In this document: positions 15,291 through 23,587 of the stretch, in pieces
Layout of the letters: each line of letters starts with the position of its first letter
How positions within the stretch are numbered: the first letter of the stretch is position 1
Source of the DNA: Desulfobacterales bacterium
GTDB lineage: Bacteria > Desulfobacterota > Desulfobacteria > Desulfobacterales > JAFDCJ01
NCBI GenBank assembly: GCA_020345785.1
Contig: CP070771.1
Location: 7,066,537-7,096,061, forward strand
Reading direction: 5' to 3'
Length of the DNA stretch: 29,525 nt
Notes under the pieces: generated by a model
Seen by the model: only the letters and a program-made list of their open reading frames with translations
Database searches by the model: none
What the model was told of the DNA's origin: nothing
Made by a program: the position numbers and the translations under genes

Positions 15291-15320
15291 CCTTATGAAC
15301 ATATTCGAAAATATTTGAGA

Positions 15321-15992
15321 TCAGAGCGACCATCTTTTCCACCAGTAATAAATCCAGGCGCCGTATTCTGCCATCACCCACCTGATTTGTCGTCCGTCCT
15401 TCCACCATTTTTGAGGATCGTAGGGGTCAGACGCCGCCGGAGACACATAAACGGATAATCGGTTTGCATACATATTCTGCCAGATGAATTTAGCGCGACG
15501 GGTGTGAAACTTGCTGGTGGTGACAATCACTTTTGATAAATTTCGCCGAATCAATTCAGCGCCAACGGCCTGCGCTTCGCTCACGGTATCATAGGCATTC
15601 TCAGCACTGATCGGGATGATATCTTTTTCAGCAACACCGAGCATCGTAAGGATTCGAACGGATTCCGTATACCAGGGGCAGCATCGCTCAAACCCCTTAT
15701 CTTCCAACTCTCTGAGGATATCCGTTTTGCGGTTGCCGTTGATGACGACCTTGCGGGCCAGCTGCCGGCCATAGATGTCGGCCGCCTGGATCAGGCGTGG
15801 ATAATAATCAACGCCGGTCAATAGGATCACAACGGCGTCGGAGTAGGGCGGCTTTTCATCCACTACAATTAGACTCCCTAACTGGCGCAATATGGCTCCT
15901 GAAAAAAAGACCAACAGCAATGCCAGCATGATCGGAAATATAATAAAAAGGTAGCGGCGCCGGGCAATCTTTTTGAGCCTAATAGGTTTCAT
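15321..15992 (-). CDS. YdcF/SanA-like DUF218 membrane protein
   Basis: 223 residues. A basic N-terminus (MKPIRLKKIARRRYL) precedes one transmembrane helix (about 15-38), which anchors a periplasmic DUF218 domain: SDAVVILLTGVDYYPRLIQAADIY, ISAENAYDTVSEAQAVG and VIVTTSKFHTRRAKFIW are the characteristic blocks. Relatives SanA and ElyC affect the cell envelope, vancomycin sensitivity and lipid-carrier homeostasis in enterobacteria; the biochemical activity of the domain is not settled. It lies 155 bp downstream of the beta-barrel gene on the same strand and may be the last gene of that transcript, which would fit an envelope role. Confidence 0.8.
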   Translation of the reverse strand: MKPIRLKKIARRRYLFIIFPIMLALLLVFFSGAILRQLGSLIVVDEKPPYSDAVVILLTGVDYYPRLIQAADIYGRQLARKVVINGNRKTDILRELEDKGFERCCPWYTESVRILTMLGVAEKDIIPISAENAYDTVSEAQAVGAELIRRNLSKVIVTTSKFHTRRAKFIWQNMYANRLSVYVSPAASDPYDPQKWWKDGRQIRWVMAEYGAWIYYWWKRWSL

Positions 15993-16147
15993 CGCAGATT
16001 TGTCTCAACACTAGATTAGGTTATAATTTAATAAAAAAAATATGCGCAGCATAAAGTAATTTAGCCGCCGCTACTTCGATTTAATAGCTTTCTTCAGTCT
16101 TCAAAAAATCTACAACCCAGAATGAGATAATCGTCAGGGCGGATAAA

Positions 16148-17503
16148 TTAGAAATAATAGATCAGCCAAAGATAGGCGTTATCCGGCGATTGCGTGCGAA
16201 TGTCGGTGCCGGGAAGGATGAACCCTCCGAATTCACTGCCTTTAGCCCCGTATGAAATATTCACACCGGCGGTCATTTGCAGGTTTTGTGTGATATCCCA
16301 TGCGGCATAGGGCTGGAGTATTCCCGATGGGTCTTCGACGTTATGAATGGTGGTAAAAAACATCTTGAACAGCGGATGCAGTTCCATTTCGATGTGACTG
16401 CTTAAGTAATGGCGACCCAGTACAAACAACTCGCCCCGCATCAGCCGTTCGACGATCGCCGGATCCAGCACGGCATCTTGATAATCGTCTTTACCAAGAC
16501 CGTTAAAATAATACTCGATGAATCCGTAAAAATTTTTTTCAAACCACACCCACGAATAGTCCATGTTGGCTGCCAGAGAAAGATAATCGTCGTCGTCATT
16601 CAGAAACATCCAGGTGCCGTCCAGGCGCCAGGCAGCATCTGCAATGTATCCCCGGCTGCCGAGGCCCATCACATAGTCTTCATAATTCCTTGCAGCCATC
16701 ACATCGAATTCGGTGGTGCCGGCGGCAAAGTGCAACTTTCCAGCCAAGGATGACTGGTCCGACGCCACGCGATGGGTATCCGGATTGCGCCTCACCACAT
16801 AGAGACCCTGCAAATCGCCGACTTTTGGCAATGAAAATTGAACATTGAGCATGTCATCTCCGACTTTATACTCGCGATCAATCTGAGTCGGTGGAAAAGG
16901 ATTAAACAGATCAAAGGGATTGAAAATAAATCCATTCCCCCAGGTAACGGCCTGTCGGCCGATCTTAACCGAGCCCCATTGCGGCAACCACGCCAGATAT
17001 AGCCGGTCCAGCCGCTGCACCAGGAAATAACTGTCTTTGTCAACGATGGGGCCGGTTAAATCCATCAACCGTTGATCATCATCCAGAGGGGTTCCCCCAA
17101 AATAGATATTGGCGGGCAGGTTGGGAAATAATTCTTGCAACTCATTGGTTTTTCGAACTGTATCGCCACCGGCGCCGATGAGCTCATAGGCGACATCCGT
17201 GTAAACCGTATCTGTGAAAAAGGTTTCGTTGATGAGCCTGAAATTGAAGCTTCCGTCCCAATAGGTTCCGGTCCCCACCGGAGCGAATATGGTGTCGTTA
17301 TCAACCTGCAACGCTCGGCCGGTTGTTCTGAGACGCCCCCCGAAGCGAGTATCAATATTTTCCCAGAAGGATTTTTGATCGGATGAATTGGCGGGTAGGG
17401 CAGGGGACTCATTTCCGATGGATTGTGCGTGGGCGGACACCGATGTCCCATGAAAACCAAGGATTGCAAGGATGAAAATACAAATATATAATATTTTTAT
17501 CAC
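16148..17503 (-). CDS. Outer-membrane beta-barrel protein (DUF1302-like)
   Basis: About 451 residues from a GTG at 17503. VIKILYICIFILAILGF followed by SVSAHAQS is a Sec signal peptide. The mature part is rich in alternating aromatic strands and ends in WLIYYF with C-terminal Phe, the signal for BAM insertion. The block GSVKIGRQAVTWGNGFIFNP followed by FDLFNPFPP recalls DUF1302-type barrels found beside LolA-like proteins and lipid or hydrophobic-compound exporters. A reading frame to 17599 exists, but its extra 32 residues are translated from a CACGAAA repeat, so the start is placed after it; no good ribosome site is visible. Co-direction with the ABC and LolA-like genes suggests the outer-membrane end of the same transport route. 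Confidence 0.75.
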   Translation of the reverse strand: MIKILYICIFILAILGFHGTSVSAHAQSIGNESPALPANSSDQKSFWENIDTRFGGRLRTTGRALQVDNDTIFAPVGTGTYWDGSFNFRLINETFFTDTVYTDVAYELIGAGGDTVRKTNELQELFPNLPANIYFGGTPLDDDQRLMDLTGPIVDKDSYFLVQRLDRLYLAWLPQWGSVKIGRQAVTWGNGFIFNPFDLFNPFPPTQIDREYKVGDDMLNVQFSLPKVGDLQGLYVVRRNPDTHRVASDQSSLAGKLHFAAGTTEFDVMAARNYEDYVMGLGSRGYIADAAWRLDGTWMFLNDDDDYLSLAANMDYSWVWFEKNFYGFIEYYFNGLGKDDYQDAVLDPAIVERLMRGELFVLGRHYLSSHIEMELHPLFKMFFTTIHNVEDPSGILQPYAAWDITQNLQMTAGVNISYGAKGSEFGGFILPGTDIRTQSPDNAYLWLIYYF

Positions 17504-17551
17504 GAAATCACAAAGGAACGAAAACACGAAAAACGAATATTCACGAAACCA
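17504..17551. repeat. Degenerate CACGAAA tandem repeat
   Basis: CACGAAA-like words recur roughly every 9-10 bp just upstream of the barrel gene (CACGAAA at the start codon, ACGAAA, CACGAAA, ACGAAT, CACGAAA). On the minus strand this reads as TTTCGTG words. It explains the spurious N-terminal extension of the open frame. Confidence 0.55.
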
Positions 17552-17632
17552 ATTTTTGCTATAAGTGCCCCTGATTTCCACTATGGCCTTTATTCGCACT
17601 TATTCGTCCTAACGAATTTTAAAAAAGATACA

Positions 17633-17693
17633 CATCAACCAACCCAATCAACCTATTCAACTCAATCAACTTAATAAGCCCAATAAACTCAAT
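17633..17693. repeat. Degenerate CAATCAAC tandem repeat after the ATPase gene
   Basis: Words such as CATCAACC, CAATCAACC, TTCAACT, CAATCAACTT, CAATAAACTC follow each other with a period of about 9-10 bp. Low complexity, non-coding, between the ATPase stop and the barrel gene. Confidence 0.55.
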
Positions 17694-18377
17694 TTACTTA
17701 ACACGATCGTCCTCTATTCCGCCATCCCGGATCAAAATGAGTCGCTCGGCATAATCCATCACCATTTTATCGTGGGTTGAAAAAATAAATGTCACTTCTT
17801 TTTCCTGGTTCATATCCTTCATCATTGTCAGCAGCCCTTCGCCGGTCTTTGAATCCAGGTTGGCCGTCGGCTCATCCGCCAGCACAATGGACGGATTGGA
17901 GACAATCGCTCTGGCCACGGCCACCCGCTGCTGCTGTCCGCCGGACAATTCGGCCGGCCGTCGGTTATATTTTTCAGATAGTCCCACATCATCTAGTATC
18001 GCCTTGGCTCTTGCGCGGCGCTCCTTGGCAGGGATGCCCTGCAACAACATGACAAACTCAACATTCTCGGCTGCCGATAACACCGGAATCAGGTTGTAGG
18101 CTTGAAATACAAACCCCACCTTGTGCAACCTCAAGGTGGCCAACTGAGATTGAGACATCTGGTCAAACACATTGCCGTCCAGTGCAATACTGCCCGAATC
18201 GACCGAGTCCAAGCCACCGATCAGATTTAACAAAGTGGTTTTACCGGAGCCGGATGGTCCGGCGACGGCCACAAAATCACCTTTACTGATTGAAAGGTTG
18301 ATATCCTTGAGCGCGTGAACTTTTACCTGGCCCTGGTGGTAGGTTTTGTTCACGTTGTGACATTCAACGATATTCAT
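17694..18377 (-). CDS. ABC transporter ATPase, LolD/MacB type
   Basis: 227 residues. Walker A GPSGSGKTT, Q-loop in GFVFQAYNLIPVLSAAENV, signature LSGGQQQRVAVARA, Walker B IVLADEPTANLD and H-loop STHDK are all intact. The EPTANLDSKTGEGLL stretch and compact length are those of the LolD/MacB/FtsE group, which powers FtsX-like permeases that do mechanical work on periplasmic partners rather than translocating through a channel. GGGAG six bases before the ATG fixes the start; the open frame to 18485 is read through an inverted repeat. Two FtsX-like permeases and a LolA-like carrier upstream supply the expected partners. Confidence 0.92.
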   Translation of the reverse strand: MNIVECHNVNKTYHQGQVKVHALKDINLSISKGDFVAVAGPSGSGKTTLLNLIGGLDSVDSGSIALDGNVFDQMSQSQLATLRLHKVGFVFQAYNLIPVLSAAENVEFVMLLQGIPAKERRARAKAILDDVGLSEKYNRRPAELSGGQQQRVAVARAIVSNPSIVLADEPTANLDSKTGEGLLTMMKDMNQEKEVTFIFSTHDKMVMDYAERLILIRDGGIEDDRVK

Positions 18378-18460
18378 TTTTGCTCCCATGCCGGATAACG
18401 TTAAACTCAATAAATTATTTAAACTGCATTCTCCCGGTATGTCTAAATAAGTAGCGATGA

Positions 18461-18538
18461 GTACTGAGGACTGAGGACTGAGCATTTGCTACTTCCATCG
18501 TCTGAAATCTTTTTAACTCAGTCCTCAGTCCTCGTTAC
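18461..18538. repeat. Long inverted repeat of ACTGAGG words
   Basis: The left arm (18461-18482) is built from ACTGAGGACTGAGG words, and the right arm (18517-18538) is its near-perfect reverse complement (about 20 of 22 positions), with a loop of about 34 bp. It sits in the 274-bp gap before the ATPase start. No T-tract, so not a typical terminator. Confidence 0.7.
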
Positions 18539-18651
18539 TCAGTTCTAAATGGCCGGAAGCCTGGGAAGCCTGAAAGGCGACGGGGGACCGCTGAAACCCA
18601 CCTGCGCGGACGAAGCCGCTCCGTCGCGGCGAAGGCCCGACAGCTGAAACC

Positions 18652-19875
18652 TCAAGTATGGGCCAGCGCCTCCACCGGTGTGAATCGTGCTGCTTTTGCC
18701 GCCGGATAGATGCTTACCAGCAACCCGAGAAGCATAACAACCAGGTTGGCGACCAGAAAATCTCTAAGATCAAGGGCCGGGTAAATAATTCGGGTCATGC
18801 CGGCATATTCTGCACCGGCGGCCAGCGCAGAAAGATCAATACCGCTGCCGGATAAAATATAGATGGACAAAAGCCCGACAATGTTTCCAGCGGTCGTCCC
18901 GGTGGCTAAAAGCAATAATGACTCTGTGAGGACTTCCCGCAAAATCCACTGGGGCTTCATCCCCAGCGCCTTAAGCAGGCCGAACTCACGCATGCGTTCA
19001 TAAACAGCCATTAAGGTAGTGTTGACGATACCAAAACCCATGGCAACGAACACGACCAGATACCAAATATACATAAATCCATCGAGGATGTTAAGGTAAG
19101 CCGTCTGAAAAGGCATCAGGTCTCTCCAGTTATGAACTTCGTATTGATCCGCAGGCAGGGCTGCTTTTAATTGATTGTTTAATTTCGGATGATCCGGTTT
19201 GCCTGGGAGTAAAATCGACACCTCTGAAATCCCTTTATCCAGTTTAAGCATTTTCTGACTTGTTTTGCATAAGACAAAAACAAATTGCTTCTCCGTGGAT
19301 TCCATCTCTGCGGAAAAAAAACCAATAATGCGAAATGCTCGGGAGGCTATCTCCCCCTCAGTGTCCTGGGACATCAACACCAGTTTGCGGCCAAGTTTGG
19401 TTTCAAATTTATCCTGCAGCGCTTCACCGATAATGATTCCGTTCTCATCGTCCGGGGTAAGGTAGCGTCCTTCGGAGACGGCTGAACCGATAAATGATAT
19501 CTTGGCCTCGGAAGCCGGCTCAATACCGACCATGGTGACGCCCGCAGAGTGATGGGCATTACTCGCCACTGCATTCACACGCACCCGGCGGGTCCAGCGG
19601 GCGTCGTTGGGCAGCAGATTCTTTAAGACGTTCTCCACAAATGAAGGATCGGAAATACTGTTTTCGACGGCCGGGTCATCTCGGTATCCCTTGTGGTGAA
19701 CCTGAAAGTGACCGGTGAGAGTGGCAATGCCGTTGTTTATCATTCCCACCGCGATACCTCGCATGAGTGATCCCAGGAAGATCATACTCCACACACCGAT
19801 AATCACCGCCGTCAAAATGATCGCCGTCCGCCTCTTATTGCGCCAGATGTTGCGCCAGGCCAGTTGAAAATACAT
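18652..19875 (-). CDS. FtsX-like ABC permease (second)
   Basis: 407 residues from an ATG at 19875; a TTG at 19890 is an alternative, and neither has a clear ribosome site. Topology is that of LolC/E and MacB: FQLAWRNIWRNKRRTAIIL leads into TM1 (about 17-40), then a large periplasmic domain (about 45-265), then three helices near 270-300, 315-345 and 370-395, ending YPAAKAARFTPVEALAHT. The cytoplasmic coupling loop MREFGLLKALGM is the FtsX-family contact to the ATPase. It pairs with the other permease of the operon, giving a heterodimeric LolCDE-like machine. Confidence 0.88.
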   Translation of the reverse strand: MYFQLAWRNIWRNKRRTAIILTAVIIGVWSMIFLGSLMRGIAVGMINNGIATLTGHFQVHHKGYRDDPAVENSISDPSFVENVLKNLLPNDARWTRRVRVNAVASNAHHSAGVTMVGIEPASEAKISFIGSAVSEGRYLTPDDENGIIIGEALQDKFETKLGRKLVLMSQDTEGEIASRAFRIIGFFSAEMESTEKQFVFVLCKTSQKMLKLDKGISEVSILLPGKPDHPKLNNQLKAALPADQYEVHNWRDLMPFQTAYLNILDGFMYIWYLVVFVAMGFGIVNTTLMAVYERMREFGLLKALGMKPQWILREVLTESLLLLATGTTAGNIVGLLSIYILSGSGIDLSALAAGAEYAGMTRIIYPALDLRDFLVANLVVMLLGLLVSIYPAAKAARFTPVEALAHT

Positions 19876-19890
19876 ATAATGATCGTTCAA

Positions 19891-20066
19891 AGGTTCAGGG
19901 TTTAAGGTTCAGGGTTATCCGTCTTCGTATACTCTGCTTGTAAGGGCTACATGGCGTTTCCTTCCATTCAAGCGCAGCGCTCCTCGATGGCCTATGCTCT
20001 CTGCGCTATGCGCTTTCAATCCGCATTCGCCCTTCCCAATTCCAAAATCCGCAATCCGCAATCCCC
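19891..20066. repeat. Mixed short tandem repeats between the two permease genes
   Basis: The gap begins with GGTTCAGGG-TTTAAGGTTCAGGG words (19892-19916) and ends with AATCCGCAATCCGCAATCC words (20046-20066); in between is a CTGCGCTATGCGC segment. No coding potential was seen. Confidence 0.55.
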
Positions 20067-20071
20067 AATCG

Positions 20072-21310
20072 TCAGGCCGCCCGCATCGCCTGCACCGGTT
20101 TCATCCTGCGAACTTTCATCGCCGGATATAACGCGGCGATAAAAGTAATGATCAGCACGGCCATGGGACCGCTAACGGCGGAGATCCATGAAAGCTTGGG
20201 ATAGATTCGGCCGGTGATGCCGAACTGGCTCAAAAGTTCAGACGCCCCGGAAATATCGAATCCATGCGATTGGAAGTATAGGGTCAGCAGGCTGCCGATA
20301 ATAATTCCGGCAGCAATACCAATGGCTGCCATGGTCATGGATTCGATCAGCAGCACTTTGGTCAAGCGTCCGGGCGAGGTGCCAATTGCCATTAAAACCC
20401 CGAACTCTTTTGTTCTTTCGAAAATTGCCATCAAAAACGTATTCAATATGCTGAAAGCGACCACCAGAATCAGCAGAATATAGAAAATAAGACCACTGAT
20501 GAGATCCATCTCAATGCTTTGGCGCAACCCCGGCATCAATTCATCCCAGTCCAGAACTGTCAGTCGTTGATCGGTGTTTAGAGATGAGAGATCTTTCTGA
20601 ATAGTTCGCTTGATGTGTCCAACATCCGAAAGAGAACGGGCGACGATTACCACTTCATGCACCATCCCGCGCATGCTGTAAACGTCCTGGAATGTCTTCA
20701 GGGGAATTTGAAGGGCGCTGCGATCAAATTCGTCTATCCCGGAGCTATAGATTCCTTGGACCTTGACAACCGCGGCGGCAATCGAACCATCGCGTCCCTG
20801 GCCCAGAATGGTCAACTCATCGTCGATTCTCACCTGCAGGTTTCTGGCAAGCAGGCTGCCCACCAGGGCCTGATCCGTATCATCGCCCGACAAATACGCT
20901 CCCTGACGAACGAGGGATTTCAGTCTGGAAACTCCTACCTCCCCCGCGGGATCGATGCCCGTTACCATGGCGCCGTAGGTGCGTTTTGCTGATGATACCA
21001 GCGAGAAGGCCTGTCCTCGATAAGTGTAGGATGCGATCTGTGGAATGTTTTCAAGCACAGCGGAAATTTTATCAAGATCTGAGACGACATACCGGATATT
21101 TCGCTTTTCGCGGAATTCAGCGGCCTGGATTTGCAGATGTCCGGTGTGGATTTTGACCGAGGTGTTGATCATCGTCTCATAGCTGCCGAATTGAAACGAC
21201 AGCATAAACACCAGAAGAAGACTGGCAAATGCAATGGCACTGATGGTCAGTATGGTGCGCCGGGGGTTGCGCCAAATATTGCGCCAGGCCATTTTCGCAT
21301 CAACGGACAT
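20072..21310 (-). CDS. FtsX-like ABC permease (first)
   Basis: 412 residues; GGAGG seven bases before the ATG gives a clear start. MAWRNIWRNPRRTILTISAIAF introduces TM1. The periplasmic MacB-type domain runs to about residue 270 and includes MVTGIDPAGE. Three helices follow (about 275-300, 325-350, 380-400), with the coupling segment IFERTKEFGVLMAIGTS between, and the end is YPAMKVRRMKPVQAMRAA. Its ribosome site overlaps the stop region of the LolA-like gene, so the two are translationally coupled. Similar in length and layout to the second permease but clearly diverged, consistent with a LolC/LolE-like pair. Confidence 0.9.
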   Translation of the reverse strand: MSVDAKMAWRNIWRNPRRTILTISAIAFASLLLVFMLSFQFGSYETMINTSVKIHTGHLQIQAAEFREKRNIRYVVSDLDKISAVLENIPQIASYTYRGQAFSLVSSAKRTYGAMVTGIDPAGEVGVSRLKSLVRQGAYLSGDDTDQALVGSLLARNLQVRIDDELTILGQGRDGSIAAAVVKVQGIYSSGIDEFDRSALQIPLKTFQDVYSMRGMVHEVVIVARSLSDVGHIKRTIQKDLSSLNTDQRLTVLDWDELMPGLRQSIEMDLISGLIFYILLILVVAFSILNTFLMAIFERTKEFGVLMAIGTSPGRLTKVLLIESMTMAAIGIAAGIIIGSLLTLYFQSHGFDISGASELLSQFGITGRIYPKLSWISAVSGPMAVLIITFIAALYPAMKVRRMKPVQAMRAA

Positions 21311-21314
21311 GTAG

Positions 21315-22076
21315 TTACCTCCGGGCCTTCCGCAGACTGGCCTGCGTAAATAAACTATCCGGCAGAGAGGATTTGAATTCCAGTGATGTATAGGTTAGTT
21401 CGGTATACTTATCAATTTCATCCACCTTGCGCATTCGCCAGACCTTAGGATACAGTTTCCCGCCCAACATTTGAATTTCCAGCGTCGTCATGACTTTTAC
21501 AGGTTGGAGGTCTTCATCATAAAATTCCTCGCTCAACCAGACAAGATCTTCCCGGATTTTGAGCTTTTGCATTCCCCAAACCACCGGTGCATTTGGTTTT
21601 GGCATTGATTTGATCAGATATACCCTCTTGCCCTCATGGGTTTCGGACCCGCTAACCAAATGGGTGTAATCCGTGAGCAGACTATCGCTTTTGGCCAGAT
21701 CGTTGTTGGAAAAATCAGATCCCATCCAGGATTGAGACATCATCGATGGTGGAACTTTAATGACCCGGTTGATCTTGGGATTATATATCCACATTTCACG
21801 TCCGCGCTTCAACGTGCCGTTGCCGTGATCCTTGGGCGGAGAATCGATATAGAAAAGACTGTCTTTTTGCCCCCGAGTCCAGGCTTTAATTGTCATTTTC
21901 CTCTCCCAGTCAGGTCGATGAATCGTCATAATCACCGTTGCAATGGAGGCTATTCCACGCATATAATTGAAGCTCTTTTCAACGATGGTTGCGGCATCTT
22001 CAGCCCTGGTACAGTTAGATTCCAACAGGATTGCAAATAGTGTCATCCATGAAATTATCAGGGTTCTTTTCAGCAT
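21315..22076 (-). CDS. Outer-membrane lipoprotein-sorting protein (LolA-like carrier)
   Basis: 253 residues. MLKRTLIISWMTLFAILLES is a signal sequence with likely cleavage near TRA-ED; there is no proper lipobox around the Cys, so a soluble periplasmic protein is expected. The mature part has the LolA/LppX-type pattern of strands carrying hydrophobic ligands: FNYMRGIASIATVIMTIHRP, SLFYIDSPPKDHGNGTLKRG, EMWIYNPKINRVIKVPPSMM, VWLSEEFYDEDLQPVKVM and YPKVWRMRKV. This is the COG2834-type group seen beside RND or ABC lipid exporters. First gene of the transport operon, four bases before the first permease. Probable role: taking a lipid or lipoprotein from the FtsX pair toward the outer membrane barrel. 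Confidence 0.8.
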   Translation of the reverse strand: MLKRTLIISWMTLFAILLESNCTRAEDAATIVEKSFNYMRGIASIATVIMTIHRPDWERKMTIKAWTRGQKDSLFYIDSPPKDHGNGTLKRGREMWIYNPKINRVIKVPPSMMSQSWMGSDFSNNDLAKSDSLLTDYTHLVSGSETHEGKRVYLIKSMPKPNAPVVWGMQKLKIREDLVWLSEEFYDEDLQPVKVMTTLEIQMLGGKLYPKVWRMRKVDEIDKYTELTYTSLEFKSSLPDSLFTQASLRKARR

Positions 22077-22304
22077 CTTTTAAATCCATTCGCAAAATTT
22101 TATTTGCCTAAGTCGCTTCTATCATATATAAAAATGAACCTCAATTATTCAAATTGTTTATTTTTTTAAGGTTGGGAAATTCCCTCCCTGGCGGGATTCA
22201 ACGTTACGAGTTGAAAACCTCAAAACAGCTCATATAAAAAAACCCTGTCTCCACCGTGAATCTCTAACCGTTTCACCCTTGGGTAATGTCGGGCATTTCG
22301 CATG

Positions 22305-23534
22305 ATGAAAAACATAGGACTGTCAAAAATTGAAAAACTGATTGAAAAAGGCGTCAAGATTCATAGTCCGCGCAGCCTTGAGATTGGTGATGAAGTTGAT
22401 ATCAGTCGTATCTCCGGCGACGACGTCGTCATCCATTCCGGTTGCAAAATATTCGGCGCCGATACCCTGATCCTTGAGGGAGTCAAGCTCGGCTATGAGG
22501 CACCGGTTACCGTCGATAACTGCCAGGTCGGTCCTGAGGTTGAACTTAAAGGGGGATATTTCAACCAATCGGTATTTTTAGAAAAAGCGAAATTGGGGAT
22601 GGGTGCCCATGTGCGCGAAGCAACCATTCTGGAAGAACAGGCCAGTATCGCCCACACGGTTGCCTTAAAGCATACCATTCTTTTCCCCTTTGTCACCCTT
22701 GGAAGTTTGATTAATTTCTGTGATTGTCTGATGGCCGGAGGCACGAGTCGCAAAAACCACAGTGAGGTTGGCAGTTCTTATATTCATTTTAACTTTACAC
22801 CCAGTCAGGATAAAGCAACCGCCTCTCTGATCGGTGATGTGCCTCGAGGTGTCATGCTGAATCAAAAACCCATTTTCTTGGGCGGCCAGGGAGGATTGGT
22901 GGGCCCTTGTCGGCTGGAATACGGGCTCACGGCGGCTGCCGGTGCCATTGTCCGCAAGGATGAGTTACGATCGAATCGAATTGTTTTCGGAGGGGCAGGG
23001 AAGGAGGGGAGCATCGCCTTCACACCGGGTAGGAGTCGCAACGACAAAAGAATTATAAAAAACAATCTTATCTATATCGGCAATTTGATCGCTTTACAGC
23101 AGTGGTATGGTCAGGTGCGGTCCTTATTTGTTTCCAATAGTTTCCCCCAGGCCCTGCTTCAAGGCCTCCAGGAAAAAGTTGACATGGCCATTGAGGAGAG
23201 AATCAATCGGCTGGAGGCGGTCATACTTATGAAACCCGCCTATGACCGGAATAGTAAACCGTCCGAAACCTTGAAGCAAAGACTTCAGCTTTATGAACGC
23301 TGGTCCGAAGTGAGGGAATCCCTGACGATAAAAAAATCCCGCGGATATGAAGTCGGTCTGATGGATGGATTTCTCGAAAAAGTCCTCGACGGTATATCAA
23401 AATCAGGCAAGGACTACGTTAGAGTGATCCAGGGGCTTAATCCAGCGGATGCTGAACTTGGTACCCAATGGCTTCTAAACGTCATTGATGACAGTCTGAT
23501 CGGTGTCAGGAAAATTATTCCTTCATTTTTTTAG
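22305..23534 (+). CDS. GlmU-like left-handed beta-helix protein lacking a uridyltransferase domain
   Basis: About 409 residues (ATG at 22302 or 22305; weak ribosome site). Residues about 25-245 are imperfect hexapeptide repeats ending in the block GGQGGLVGPCRLEYGLTAAAG, as in the acyltransferase half of GlmU. SRKNHSEVGSSYIHFNFTPS may hold active-site His and Asn. The C-terminal 150 residues are helical (LQERINRLEA-like stretches) and of unknown fold. The GlmU N-terminal nucleotide-binding motif (GxGTRM...K) is absent. The gene lies 53 bp before glmM, so a role in amino-sugar phosphate acetylation or UDP-GlcNAc supply is a fair inference, but no activity is proved by the sequence. Confidence 0.7.
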   Translation: MKNIGLSKIEKLIEKGVKIHSPRSLEIGDEVDISRISGDDVVIHSGCKIFGADTLILEGVKLGYEAPVTVDNCQVGPEVELKGGYFNQSVFLEKAKLGMGAHVREATILEEQASIAHTVALKHTILFPFVTLGSLINFCDCLMAGGTSRKNHSEVGSSYIHFNFTPSQDKATASLIGDVPRGVMLNQKPIFLGGQGGLVGPCRLEYGLTAAAGAIVRKDELRSNRIVFGGAGKEGSIAFTPGRSRNDKRIIKNNLIYIGNLIALQQWYGQVRSLFVSNSFPQALLQGLQEKVDMAIEERINRLEAVILMKPAYDRNSKPSETLKQRLQLYERWSEVRESLTIKKSRGYEVGLMDGFLEKVLDGISKSGKDYVRVIQGLNPADAELGTQWLLNVIDDSLIGVRKIIPSFF

Positions 23535-23587
23535 TTATTTGATTTCCATTTTTTTGACCATTTTCTTAAAAATCAAAAGAAAACTTC

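Noticed and set aside
15300..15317. Small ATATT/AATAT dyad between yafQ and the YdcF-like gene as a terminator
   Set aside because: The stem is only five A-T pairs and too weak to claim.
17504..17599. N-terminal extension of the beta-barrel protein to a GTG at 17599
   Set aside because: The extra residues are translated from a CACGAAA-type tandem repeat, and the signal peptide begins at the GTG at 17503.
18461..18538. The ACTGAGG inverted repeat as a Rho-independent terminator
   Set aside because: No T-tract follows either arm, the loop is 34 bp, and it lies inside a co-directional gene set.
17504..20066. Intergenic repeats as a CRISPR array
   Set aside because: Units are 7-10 bp, degenerate, and have no uniform spacers.
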